DNA of 50,554 nucleotides, from NCBI GenBank assembly GCA_045658645.1, contig JAZOVJ010000065.1:1-50554 (forward strand), in the 5' to 3' direction. The position numbers and the translations under genes were made by a program. The DNA comes from UBA1738 sp045658645. Its GTDB lineage: Bacteria > Bacillota > Clostridia > UBA1381. Under the pieces are notes generated by a model. The model was not told where the DNA came from, searched no databases, and saw nothing but the letters and a program-made list of their open reading frames with translations. Shown one piece after another: positions 42,531 through 50,554 of the stretch (the stretch's first letter is position 1; every line of letters begins with the position of its first letter).

Positions 42531-45500
42531 AAGAAAAGACATAAAGAAAGTAATGGTTATCGGCTCAGGCCCTATCGTTATTGGACAGGCTGCAGAATTT
42601 GACTACGCAGGAACTCAAGCCTGTCTTGCACTAAAAGAAGAGGGATATGAGGTTATTTTGGTAAACTCAAACCCTGCTACAATTATGACCGATACAGTAA
42701 TTGCTGATAAGGTATATATGGAACCACTGACTCTTGAATACGTTGCAAAAATTATAAGATACGAGCGTCCTGATGCTATTGTTCCTGGTATCGGAGGACA
42801 GACAGGACTTAACCTTGCTATGCAGCTTGAAAAGAAGGGAATACTGCACGAATGTCAGGTTGAACTTCTGGGAACAAGCGTAGAAAGTATTGAAAGAGCA
42901 GAAGACAGAGAACTTTTCAAAGAGCTTTGTGAAGAGCTTGGTGAGCCGGTACTTCCGTCAATTATTACTCACTCAATCGAAGAAGGTAAAAAGGCAGCAG
43001 AAGAAATCGGTTATCCGGTTGTGCTTCGTCCTGCATTTACGCTTGGCGGAACAGGCGGCGGTTTTGCTGATAATGAAGAAGAGCTTTGCGAAATTATGAA
43101 GAATGCGCTTCAGTTATCTCCTGTTTCTCAAGTTCTTGTTGAGAAAAGCATTAAGGGTTATAAGGAAATTGAATATGAGGTAATGCGTGACCAGAACGAC
43201 ACTGCTATTACTATTTGTAACATGGAAAACCTTGACCCTGTTGGTATTCATACAGGTGACTCAATAGTTGTAGCTCCTTGTCAGACTTTGTCAAGTAAAG
43301 AATGCCATATGCTACGTGAGAGTGCATTAAAAATTATCCGTGCGCTTAAAATTGAGGGTGGATGTAACGTGCAGTTTGCTCTTGACCCGCAGTCATTTGA
43401 CTATTATCTGATTGAGGTAAACCCAAGAGTTTCACGTTCTTCAGCTTTGGCATCAAAGGCAAGCGGATACCCAATCGCAAGAGTTACTGCAAAGGTTGCT
43501 CTTGGTATGACGCTTGATGAAATTATGCTTTCAGGAATCCCTGCATCCTTCGAGCCGTCACTTGACTATATCGTAACAAAGATGCCAAGATTCCCGTTTG
43601 ATAAGTTTACATCAGCTTCAAACAAGCTTTCAACACAGATGAAAGCAACAGGTGAAGTAATGGCACTTGGAAGAACCTTTGAAGAAAGTATGCTGAAGGC
43701 AATCCGTTCACTTGAAATCGGAGTTTGTCACCTTTATAAGTCAAAGTTTGACAAAGAAAAGATGTCAATTGATGAACTTTTAGCGTACATCAAAGAAGGA
43801 ACAGACGACAGAATTTATGCCATAGCACAACTTTTGTGGCTTGGCGTTGACGCATCTATCATCTGTGATATCACCCAGATTGATATGTTTTTCCTTGACA
43901 AAATTAAGAAGATTGTTGATTTTGAAAAAGTGCTTGAAGAAAACGTAGGAGACCCTGACATTCTTTTTGAAGCAAAGAAGATGGGCTTCTGTGATGAATA
44001 TATTTCAGTTTTGTGGAAAATGGATGAGGAAGAAATCTATAAAATCCGTAAAGAACACAATATGTTCCCGGTTTATAAATCGATTGATACCTGTGCAAGC
44101 GAATATAACAGTTATGTGCCATATTTCTACTCAACTTATGAGGACGAAAACGAATCTGTCGTAAGCGATAAAGAAAAAATTGTTGTATTGGGTTCAGGTC
44201 CTATCAGAATCGGTCAGGGTGTAGAATTTGACTATTCAACAGTTCACGCTGTTAAAACTATCAAAAATGCGGGTTATGAAGCTATTATCATAAACAACAA
44301 CCCTGAAACAGTTTCAACTGACTATACAACAAGCGATAAGCTATATTTCGAGCCACTTACTGTCGAAGATGTTATGAACATCATCGAGCTTGAAAAACCG
44401 CTTGGCGTTGTTGCTTCTTTGGGTGGTCAGACTGCTATCAACCTTGCAGAACCTCTTTCGAAGCGTGGTGTTAAGTTAATCGGTACAGACTGCGTTGCAA
44501 TTGATAACGCAGAAAACCGTGACGCTTTTGAAAAGATTATGGAAAAGCTTGAAATCCCGCAGCCAAAGGGACGTGCCGTAACAAAGATTGAAGACGGCGT
44601 TAAGGCAGCGGAAGAAATCGGTTACCCCGTACTTGTTCGTCCAAGCTACGTTCTTGGCGGACGTGCAATGCAGATAGTTGCAGATGAAGAGGGACTTCGT
44701 CACTACTTAAAGACTGCCGTTGAAATTGATGAAGACAGACCGGTTTTAGTTGATAAATACATTATCGGTAAAGAACTTGAAGTTGATGCAATCTGTGACG
44801 GTACAGACGTATTCGTTCCTGGTATTATGGAACACGTTGAACGTACAGGCGTACACTCAGGTGACAGTATCAGTGTTTATCCGACTTTCAGCGTATCTGA
44901 TAAAGCAAAGCAGACAATCCTTGAGTATTCAAAGAAACTTGGTCTTGGAATTGGAATTGTAGGTTTATTTAATATTCAATTTATTGTTGATAAGAACGAA
45001 GATGTTTATGTAATCGAAGTAAATCCACGTTCTTCAAGAACCGTACCATTCGTTTCAAAGTCAACAGGATACCAGATAGCAGATATTGCAACTCTTGCGA
45101 TGCTTGGTCATTCATTGAAAGAACAGGGTTATACTGAGCTTTATCCAAAGGAAAAGAAGCGTTGGTATGTAAAGACACCAGCCTTCTCATTCTCAAAACT
45201 TCGCGGACTTGATGCATATCTTTCACCGGAAATGAAATCAACAGGTGAAGCAATCGGTTACGATGATAAATTAACACGTGCTCTTTATAAATCTTTGCAA
45301 GCATCCGGTATGAATGTTGTAAATTATGGAACAATATTTGTAACAGTTGCAGACAAAGATAAGGAAGAGGCACTTCCTCTTGTAAAGCGTTTCTACGAAC
45401 TTGGATTTAACATAGAAGCAACAAAGGGAACTGCTGAATATCTCAAGAAGCACGGAGTAAAAACACGTGTTATGGCTAAAATAAGTGAGGGTAATGAGGA

Positions 45501-45708
45501 TATTCTTCACGCAATCCGTAAAGGATATGTAAATTACGTAATTAATACTCGTGACATCAATTCTACAAGTGAATCTGACGGTTACCAGATTAGAAGATGT
45601 GCAGTTGAAAACAACGTAACGATGTTTACGGCTCTTGATACTGTTAAGGTTCTTTTAGATGTACTGGAAGAAATGACAATAACAATCTCAACTATTGACA
45701 AGGAGTAA
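42523..45708 (+). CDS. carB: Carbamoyl-phosphate synthase large subunit
   Basis: 1061 residues, full length. Two homologous ATP-grasp halves are visible: VIGSGPIVIGQAAEFDYAG at the N-terminus and VLGSGPIRIGQGVEFDYSTV at about residue 556; conserved ATP-grasp stretches are YPVVLRPAFTLGGTGGGFAD and YPVLVRPSYVLGGRAMQIVA. The last 130 residues are the MGS-like allosteric domain. It makes carbamoyl phosphate from bicarbonate, two ATP and ammonia supplied by, or bypassing, the CarA subunit. The frame is intact throughout. pyrK starts four bases after it. Confidence 0.97.
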   Translation: MPKRKDIKKVMVIGSGPIVIGQAAEFDYAGTQACLALKEEGYEVILVNSNPATIMTDTVIADKVYMEPLTLEYVAKIIRYERPDAIVPGIGGQTGLNLAMQLEKKGILHECQVELLGTSVESIERAEDRELFKELCEELGEPVLPSIITHSIEEGKKAAEEIGYPVVLRPAFTLGGTGGGFADNEEELCEIMKNALQLSPVSQVLVEKSIKGYKEIEYEVMRDQNDTAITICNMENLDPVGIHTGDSIVVAPCQTLSSKECHMLRESALKIIRALKIEGGCNVQFALDPQSFDYYLIEVNPRVSRSSALASKASGYPIARVTAKVALGMTLDEIMLSGIPASFEPSLDYIVTKMPRFPFDKFTSASNKLSTQMKATGEVMALGRTFEESMLKAIRSLEIGVCHLYKSKFDKEKMSIDELLAYIKEGTDDRIYAIAQLLWLGVDASIICDITQIDMFFLDKIKKIVDFEKVLEENVGDPDILFEAKKMGFCDEYISVLWKMDEEEIYKIRKEHNMFPVYKSIDTCASEYNSYVPYFYSTYEDENESVVSDKEKIVVLGSGPIRIGQGVEFDYSTVHAVKTIKNAGYEAIIINNNPETVSTDYTTSDKLYFEPLTVEDVMNIIELEKPLGVVASLGGQTAINLAEPLSKRGVKLIGTDCVAIDNAENRDAFEKIMEKLEIPQPKGRAVTKIEDGVKAAEEIGYPVLVRPSYVLGGRAMQIVADEEGLRHYLKTAVEIDEDRPVLVDKYIIGKELEVDAICDGTDVFVPGIMEHVERTGVHSGDSISVYPTFSVSDKAKQTILEYSKKLGLGIGIVGLFNIQFIVDKNEDVYVIEVNPRSSRTVPFVSKSTGYQIADIATLAMLGHSLKEQGYTELYPKEKKRWYVKTPAFSFSKLRGLDAYLSPEMKSTGEAIGYDDKLTRALYKSLQASGMNVVNYGTIFVTVADKDKEEALPLVKRFYELGFNIEATKGTAEYLKKHGVKTRVMAKISEGNEDILHAIRKGYVNYVINTRDINSTSESDGYQIRRCAVENNVTMFTALDTVKVLLDVLEEMTITISTIDKE

Positions 45709-45711
45709 GAA

Positions 45712-46443
45712 ATGAAACAATCATTTTTTAAAGTTATTTCCAACAAAAGAATAGCGAAAAATGTCTATGAAATGAAACTTTCAGGGGATACATCTCCTAT
45801 TATCTGCCCGGGACAGTTTGTAAACATTAAAATTGAGGGTGAATTTTTAAGAAGACCTATCTCTATCTGTGATTTTGATGACGAAACGCTTACTCTTATT
45901 TACAAAGTGGTAGGTAAGGGAACAAGCATTATGTCAGCAATGCAGGAGAATACCTGGCTTGACCTTTTAATTGCCCTTGGTAATGGCTTTAACACAAATG
46001 AAAGCGGTGAAAAACCTGTCCTGATTGGCGGTGGAGTAGGCGTTCCTCCTATGTTTAAGCTTGCAAAAGAGCTTATCGCAGAAGGTAAGGATGTTTCTGT
46101 AATTCTTGGATTTAACAAGGAAGAAGAAATATTCTATAAAGAAGAATTTGAAAAAATAGGTGCAAAAACTTACGTTACAACAGTAGACGGAAGCGTAGGA
46201 ACAAAGGGGTTTGTTACTGACGTACTAAAAGACCTCGATTATTCTTATGTTTACACCTGCGGTCCGGAGCCGATGTTAAAAGCGGTTTACAACACATCTG
46301 TAACAAGCGGTCAGGTCAGCTTTGAAGAGCGTATGGGTTGCGGTTTTGGAGTCTGTATGGGATGTAGCTGTAAGACTAAATACGGAAATAAACGAATTTG
46401 TATGGACGGCCCTGTGCTTAGAAAGGAGGAAATTATATGGTAG
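45712..46443 (+). CDS. pyrK: Dihydroorotate dehydrogenase electron-transfer subunit
   Basis: 243 residues. An N-terminal FAD-binding barrel (RRPISICDFDDETLTLIYKV), an NAD-binding region (LIGGGVGVPPMFKLAKEL) and a C-terminal [2Fe-2S] cluster site with cysteines in GCGFGVCMGCSC and ICMDGP. It passes electrons from dihydroorotate via PyrDB to NAD+. It overlaps pyrD by seven bases, so the two subunits are made together. Confidence 0.97.
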   Translation: MKQSFFKVISNKRIAKNVYEMKLSGDTSPIICPGQFVNIKIEGEFLRRPISICDFDDETLTLIYKVVGKGTSIMSAMQENTWLDLLIALGNGFNTNESGEKPVLIGGGVGVPPMFKLAKELIAEGKDVSVILGFNKEEEIFYKEEFEKIGAKTYVTTVDGSVGTKGFVTDVLKDLDYSYVYTCGPEPMLKAVYNTSVTSGQVSFEERMGCGFGVCMGCSCKTKYGNKRICMDGPVLRKEEIIW

Positions 46444-47354
46444 ACACAAAAGTAGACCTTTGTGGTTTAACACTTGATAACCCTATAATTCCTGCATCAG
46501 GCACATTTGGATTCGGGTTTGAATTTTCAAGATTATACGATATTAACATTTTAGGCTCATTTTCTTTTAAGGGAACAACAAAAGAGCCAAGATTTGGAAA
46601 CCCGACACCAAGAATTGCAGAGTGCACACAAGGTATGATTAACTCAGTAGGTCTTCAGAATCCGGGCGTTGACAAGGTTATTGAAGAAGAACTGCCAAAG
46701 ATGAAGAGATTTTTCAATAAAAAGGTAGTTGCAAATATCGGCGGATTTTCTGTTGACGAATTTGTTTACTGTGCAGAAAAACTTGATAAAGAAGACCAGG
46801 TTGGAATTTTAGAAGTAAACATCAGTTGTCCTAATCTTCACGCAGGCGGCGAAAACTTTGGAAACAAGCCGGAGTCTGCGGCTGAAATCACAAAAGCAGT
46901 AAAGGCTGTAACAACAAAGCCTGTTTTAATTAAATTATCACCTAATGTTACTGATATAGTTTCAATAGCAAAAGCGTGCGAAGAAGCCGGCGCAGACGGA
47001 ATAAGCATGATAAATACACTTCTTGGTATGCGTATTGATTTAAAGACAAAGAAACCTATTATTGCAAATAAAATGGGCGGTTTTTCGGGCCCTGCTATAA
47101 AGCCGGTAGCTCTTCGAATGATTTATCAGGTGTATGATGCCGTTAATATCCCGATTTTGGGTATGGGCGGCGTGCAGAACGCAGAAGATGTCATTGAGAT
47201 GATGTTAGCAGGTGCAACAGCCGTTTCTGTGGGTGCTGCAAACCTTGTTAACCCGTTTGTATGCAAGGACATTATCGAGGATTTGCCTCGTGTTATGGAA
47301 AAATATGGAATTAATAGTTTGAAAGATATTATAGGGGGTGCTCATCGTGGGTAA
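46437..47354 (+). CDS. pyrD: Dihydroorotate dehydrogenase B, catalytic subunit
   Basis: 305 residues, class 1B. Key stretches: NPIIPASGTFGFG at the N-terminus, the NSVGLQNPGVD loop, the catalytic cysteine in VNISCPNLHAGGENFG (about residues 125-140), and the FMN phosphate loop GMGGVQNAEDVIEMMLAGA. It oxidises dihydroorotate to orotate as a heterotetramer with PyrK. The start follows AGGAGG. It overlaps pyrF by eight bases. Confidence 0.97.
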   Translation: MVDTKVDLCGLTLDNPIIPASGTFGFGFEFSRLYDINILGSFSFKGTTKEPRFGNPTPRIAECTQGMINSVGLQNPGVDKVIEEELPKMKRFFNKKVVANIGGFSVDEFVYCAEKLDKEDQVGILEVNISCPNLHAGGENFGNKPESAAEITKAVKAVTTKPVLIKLSPNVTDIVSIAKACEEAGADGISMINTLLGMRIDLKTKKPIIANKMGGFSGPAIKPVALRMIYQVYDAVNIPILGMGGVQNAEDVIEMMLAGATAVSVGAANLVNPFVCKDIIEDLPRVMEKYGINSLKDIIGGAHRG

Positions 47355-48045
47355 GGACGTTATCATAGCTTGCGATTTTTCAAGCAAGCAGGAGGTTATA
47401 AGTTTTCTTGATAAGTTTCAGGGAAGAAAACCGTTTGTTAAAATAGGAATGGAGCTTTTTTATGCAGAAGGCCCGTCTATCGTTAAAGAAATAAAAGAAA
47501 GAGGGCACAAGATTTTCTTGGACCTGAAACTTTGCGATATTCCAAACACAGTTAAAAAATCAATGAAGGTATTGTCAGAGCTTGATGTTGATATGACAAA
47601 TCTTCACGCTTTTGGAACAAAGGCTATGATGGAGGCGGCCGTTGAAGGTCTGACACGTCCGGACGGTACGCGACCGATACTTATTGCGGTAACTCAGCTT
47701 ACTTCAACAAGTGAAGAAAGAATGAAAGCAGACCAGCTTATAAACGAGCCTCTTGATAAGGTTGTTATGCACTATGCAAAATGTGCATCAGAGTGTGGAC
47801 TTGATGGAGTAGTATGTTCACCGCTTGAAGCAGGTAAGGTTAAGGAAACCTGCGGGAAAGAATTTATGACAGTGACACCTGGCGTAAGATTTGCTGACGG
47901 CGATGTTGGTGACCAGGTAAGAATTACAACGCCTGAAAGGGCAAAGGAAATCGGTTCTGATTACATCGTGGTAGGACGCCCTGTAACTCAGGCTGAAGAC
48001 CCTGTTGCCGCATACGAAAGATGTATAAGAGAATTTGTAGGTTAA
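47347..48045 (+). CDS. pyrF: Orotidine 5'-phosphate decarboxylase
   Basis: 232 residues from the GTG at 47347 (AGGGGG eight bases before); GTG at 47338 lies inside that ribosome site. Motifs: IIACDFSSKQE at the N-terminus, the catalytic Lys-x-Asp in FLDLKLCDIPNTV (about residues 57-69) and the phosphate site DYIVVGRPVTQAEDP. It decarboxylates OMP to UMP, the final step. This is the group 1 (short) enzyme type. pyrE follows 13 bases later. Confidence 0.96.
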   Translation: MGKDVIIACDFSSKQEVISFLDKFQGRKPFVKIGMELFYAEGPSIVKEIKERGHKIFLDLKLCDIPNTVKKSMKVLSELDVDMTNLHAFGTKAMMEAAVEGLTRPDGTRPILIAVTQLTSTSEERMKADQLINEPLDKVVMHYAKCASECGLDGVVCSPLEAGKVKETCGKEFMTVTPGVRFADGDVGDQVRITTPERAKEIGSDYIVVGRPVTQAEDPVAAYERCIREFVG

Positions 48046-48058
48046 GGAGATTAAAAGT

Positions 48059-48697
48059 ATGGAAAAGCTAATTGCAAAAGATTTACTATCAATAGGAGCA
48101 GTATTTTTAAGACCGGAAGAGCCTTTTACATGGGCAAGCGGAATTAAAAGCCCGATTTACTGCGATAACAGACTTACACTAACAGCCCCGGCTGTAAGAA
48201 ACGATGTTGAAAACGGTCTTGCTGAAATTATTAAAAAGCACTATCCTGATGCAGAGGTTCTGATGGGTACTTCAACTGCAGGTATTGCGCACGCTGCAAT
48301 TACCGCTCATATTCTTGATATGCCTATGGGTTACGTGCGTTCAGGTGCAAAGGATCACGGCAGAGGCAACCAGATTGAAGGTAAACTTGAAAAAGGGCAG
48401 AAGGTAGTTGTAGTCGAAGACCTTATTTCAACAGGCGGCAGCGTTATTGAAGTTGTTGAAGCACTTCGTGATGCAGGTGCTGAAGTTTTAGGTATTGCAT
48501 CAATCTTTACATATGGTATGAAAAAAGGTCTTGAAAGACTTGAAGCCGCTAATGTAAAAAATATAAGCCTTTCAAACTTTGATGCAGTAGCTCAGGTTGC
48601 GGCAGAAGAGGGATACATTAAGGCAGAAGACGTGGATAGACTAATCGCATTCAGAAATAATCCAAGTGATGAAAGCTGGATAAAAGGAGACAAATAA
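48059..48697 (+). CDS. pyrE: Orotate phosphoribosyltransferase
   Basis: 212 residues. The PRPP-binding motif VVVEDLISTGGSVIEVVEAL spans about residues 119-138; the N-terminal FTWASGIKSPIYCDNRLTL and the KDHGRGNQIEG loop are typical. It joins orotate and PRPP to form OMP. Its stop codon shares one base with the pyrB start, so translation is coupled. Confidence 0.97.
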   Translation: MEKLIAKDLLSIGAVFLRPEEPFTWASGIKSPIYCDNRLTLTAPAVRNDVENGLAEIIKKHYPDAEVLMGTSTAGIAHAAITAHILDMPMGYVRSGAKDHGRGNQIEGKLEKGQKVVVVEDLISTGGSVIEVVEALRDAGAEVLGIASIFTYGMKKGLERLEAANVKNISLSNFDAVAQVAAEEGYIKAEDVDRLIAFRNNPSDESWIKGDK

Positions 48698-49782
48698 TGA
48701 GGAGTCTTATTAACATAACTGATTTATCGGTTGAAGAAATTGAAGAGCTTATAAATGTTGCAAATGACATTATTGCAAACCCTGAAAAATACCGTGAAAA
48801 ATGTAAATATAAGAAGCTTGCCACACTGTTTTTTGAGCCGTCAACAAGAACAAGGTTAAGCTTTGAAGCAGCTATGTTGGAACTTGGCGGAAGCGTTCTT
48901 GGATTTTCTGAGGCGCAGAGTTCGTCTGCTTCAAAAGGTGAAAGTGTTGCGGATACCGCAAAAGTTGTTTCCTGCTATGCGGATATTATTGCTATGCGTC
49001 ATCCAAAAGAGGGTGCGCCATACGTTGCAATGCAGAATGCGAGTATTCCTGTTATCAATGCAGGTGACGGCGGACACAATCACCCAACACAAACTCTTAC
49101 AGACCTTTTAACAATAACAAGAGAAAAGGGCAGAGTTGATAATTTAACTATTGGTTTCTGCGGCGACTTGAAGTTCGGCAGAACTGTACATAGTCTTATT
49201 GCAGCATTATCAAGATATAAGAACATAAAGGTATATCTGATTTCTCCTGACGAATTAAAGCTTCCAAGCTATGTTAAAAATGACATATTAAAGAAAAATA
49301 ATATTGAGTATGTTCAAACAACAAGCCTTGAAGATGTAATCGGAGAGCTTGACGTTCTTTATATGACAAGAGTTCAGGGAGAAAGATTCTTTAATGAAGA
49401 AGATTACTTAAGATTAAGAGACAAATACATTTTAACTCCTGAAAAGCTTTTTGACGCGAAGGAAGACCTTGCAATTCTTCATCCGCTCCCAAGAGTTAAC
49501 GAAATTTCACAGAGTATTGACTCTGACCCAAGAGCTTGCTATTTTAAGCAGGTTTTGAACGGAAAACTCGTTCGTATGGCGCTGATTCGATTCCTTCTTA
49601 ACAGTTTGGATCAAGAAGAGAAGAGGGAAGAAGGCATCAATGGAAATTACCGCTGCGTGAATCCCCGTTGCATTACTTCCATTGAGCAGGAACTGGATCA
49701 CCGCGTAAAGTGTGTGGATCCTGAAAATGAAATTTACCGTTGTATTTATTGTGAAAAGAAAGCTATTAAGGAGGAAAAATAA
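48697..49782 (+). CDS. pyrB: Aspartate carbamoyltransferase with fused PyrI-type zinc ribbon
   Basis: 361 residues. The catalytic chain (about residues 1-306) is normal, with FFEPSTRTRLSFE, NHPTQTLTDLLTI and ILHPLPRVNEIS. After VRMALIRFLL a tail of about 50 residues follows that ordinary PyrB lacks. It holds four cysteines, C320-x4-C325-x23-C349-x2-C352, exactly the spacing of the zinc domain of the PyrI regulatory subunit, in RCVNPRCITSIEQEL and YRCIYCEKK. The PyrI nucleotide-binding domain is missing. From about 49600 the codon usage changes (CCC, CTG, TCC and CGC appear), so the tail may come from elsewhere or from an assembly join. The stop overlaps the guaB ATG. Confidence 0.93.
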   Translation: MRSLINITDLSVEEIEELINVANDIIANPEKYREKCKYKKLATLFFEPSTRTRLSFEAAMLELGGSVLGFSEAQSSSASKGESVADTAKVVSCYADIIAMRHPKEGAPYVAMQNASIPVINAGDGGHNHPTQTLTDLLTITREKGRVDNLTIGFCGDLKFGRTVHSLIAALSRYKNIKVYLISPDELKLPSYVKNDILKKNNIEYVQTTSLEDVIGELDVLYMTRVQGERFFNEEDYLRLRDKYILTPEKLFDAKEDLAILHPLPRVNEISQSIDSDPRACYFKQVLNGKLVRMALIRFLLNSLDQEEKREEGINGNYRCVNPRCITSIEQELDHRVKCVDPENEIYRCIYCEKKAIKEEK

Positions 49783-50554
49783 TGGCTGTGTTTATCAATG
49801 AACCCTCTCATACTTTTAATGAGTATTTGCTGATCCCCGGTTACTCTTCCAGTGAGTGCATTCCGGCAAACGTTTCCCTCAAAACTCCCTTGGTTAAGTT
49901 TAAAAAGGGTGAAGAGTCTGCCATTACCATGAATATTCCCATGGTAAGCGCAATCATGCAGTCCGTTTCCGGCGATCGTCTCGCCATTGCTTTGGCAGTG
50001 GAAGGCGGCGTTTCCTTCATTTACGGTTCTCAGACCGTTGAAGACGAGGCCGCAATGGTTAAGCGTGCGAAAAACCATAAGGCAGGCTTTGTAAAAAGCG
50101 ATTCCAACGTAAGCCCCGACGCCACCTTGGCAGAAATCGTTGCCTTGAAGGAAAAGACGGGTCATTCTACCGTTGCCGTAACCAGCGACGGAACTGCTGA
50201 AGGTAAGCTTTTGGGTATCATTACCGGAAGAGATTACAGAATCAGCAGAATGAGCCTTGATACACCTGTTCGCGAACTCATGACCCCCTTTGAAAAGCTC
50301 GTTTGGGCCAAAGAGGGAACTACTCTGAAGGAAGCAAACGACATCATTTGGGATAATAAACTCAATTCTCTCCCCATTATCAACGAAGAAGGCAAGCTTT
50401 GCTATTTCGTATTCCGCAAGGACTACGATACTCATAAGCAAAACCCCAATGAGCTGTTGGTTGCCAGCAAGAGATACGTTGTGGGCGCAGGTATCAATAC
50501 CAGAGACTACGCCGTGAGAGTTCCCGCTTTGATCGAAGCAGGTGCAGACGTGCT
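49782..50554 (+). CDS. guaB: IMP dehydrogenase, 5' part (runs off the window)
   Basis: The frame is open to the end of the window, giving 257 complete codons. It starts at the ATG that overlaps the pyrB stop (TAATG), behind AAGGAGG. The N-terminus FNEYLLIPGYSSSECIPANV, MQSVSGDRLAIALAVEGGVS and the two CBS-domain stretches (GKLLGIITGRDYR and NSLPIINEEGKL) identify IMP dehydrogenase of the roughly 500-residue type. The catalytic cysteine loop lies beyond the window. It would make XMP for GTP synthesis. Codon usage is unlike the rest of the window: nine of its eleven proline codons are CCC. Confidence 0.92.
   Translation, partial: MAVFINEPSHTFNEYLLIPGYSSSECIPANVSLKTPLVKFKKGEESAITMNIPMVSAIMQSVSGDRLAIALAVEGGVSFIYGSQTVEDEAAMVKRAKNHKAGFVKSDSNVSPDATLAEIVALKEKTGHSTVAVTSDGTAEGKLLGIITGRDYRISRMSLDTPVRELMTPFEKLVWAKEGTTLKEANDIIWDNKLNSLPIINEEGKLCYFVFRKDYDTHKQNPNELLVASKRYVVGAGINTRDYAVRVPALIEAGADV

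Noticed and set aside
49746..50441. Long open frame on the minus strand (231 codons) opposite guaB
   Set aside because: The plus strand encodes a clear IMP dehydrogenase with conserved motifs; the minus frame has no ribosome site or recognisable domain and results from the GC-richer codon use.
1..50554. CRISPR arrays, insertion sequences, prophage genes, rRNA or tRNA genes
   Set aside because: No regularly spaced repeats, transposase or integrase genes, or tRNA-like cloverleaf sequences were recognised anywhere in the window.

Overview
The window looks like chromosomal DNA of a low-GC, Gram-positive, anaerobic endospore former of the class Clostridia. Evidence: a spoIIGA-sigE sporulation locus, spoVAC, an S-layer-homology protein, rubrerythrin, PyrDB/PyrK-type dihydroorotate dehydrogenase, AT-rich intergenic DNA, strong AGGAGG ribosome sites and many TTGACA-17-TATAAT promoters. 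A bile-salt-hydrolase-type enzyme hints at a gut habitat (inference). I see no rRNA, tRNA, CRISPR array, insertion sequence or prophage.

Layout. 0-6.8 kb: a YitT membrane protein, an F420-ligase-like protein, a secreted repeat protein, a DMT exporter with a TetR regulator, and a PutP-type sodium/solute symporter. 6.8-8.7 kb (minus): DUF1385 protein and prmC. 8.8-10.7 kb: spoIIGA, sigE and a solitary spoVAC, behind a promoter with Spo0A-like boxes and the long spacer known for spoIIG. 10.7-12 kb: small membrane proteins and smpB. 12.1-15.5 kb: pgi, a small P-loop protein and thrC. 15.5-16.3 kb (minus): a YihY/BrkB protein. 16.4-26.9 kb: a long run trmL, degV, apgM, AI-2E-type permease, metG, proS, a CapD-like sugar-nucleotide dehydratase and a split chromate transporter, probably one transcript. 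27-31.5 kb: a ClpE-like unfoldase, a small orphan protein, mscL and glyS. 31.6-38.2 kb: birA, a heparinase-like protein, secG, surface proteins (SLH; stalk domain plus papain-like peptidase), PspC, NUDIX, upp, trmB. 38.2-39.9 kb (minus): choloylglycine-hydrolase-family enzyme and rubrerythrin.

40-49.8 kb is the most coherent system: pyrC-carA-carB-pyrK-pyrDB-pyrF-pyrE-pyrB, the whole de novo UMP pathway in one tightly overlapping operon. It is preceded by a leader that folds as a PyrR-type attenuator (CNGNGA hexaloop hairpin, antiterminator, terminator). Two enzymes are unusual: CarA has glycine in place of the catalytic cysteine of its glutaminase motif while keeping the His and Glu, which predicts ammonia dependence; and PyrB carries a fused C-terminal zinc ribbon of the PyrI type without the PyrI nucleotide-binding domain.

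From about 49.6 kb the codon usage changes abruptly (the PyrB zinc tail and a partial guaB use CCC, CTC, TCC and ACC codons that are rare upstream). This marks either acquired DNA or an assembly join, and it must be settled before the PyrB fusion is believed.
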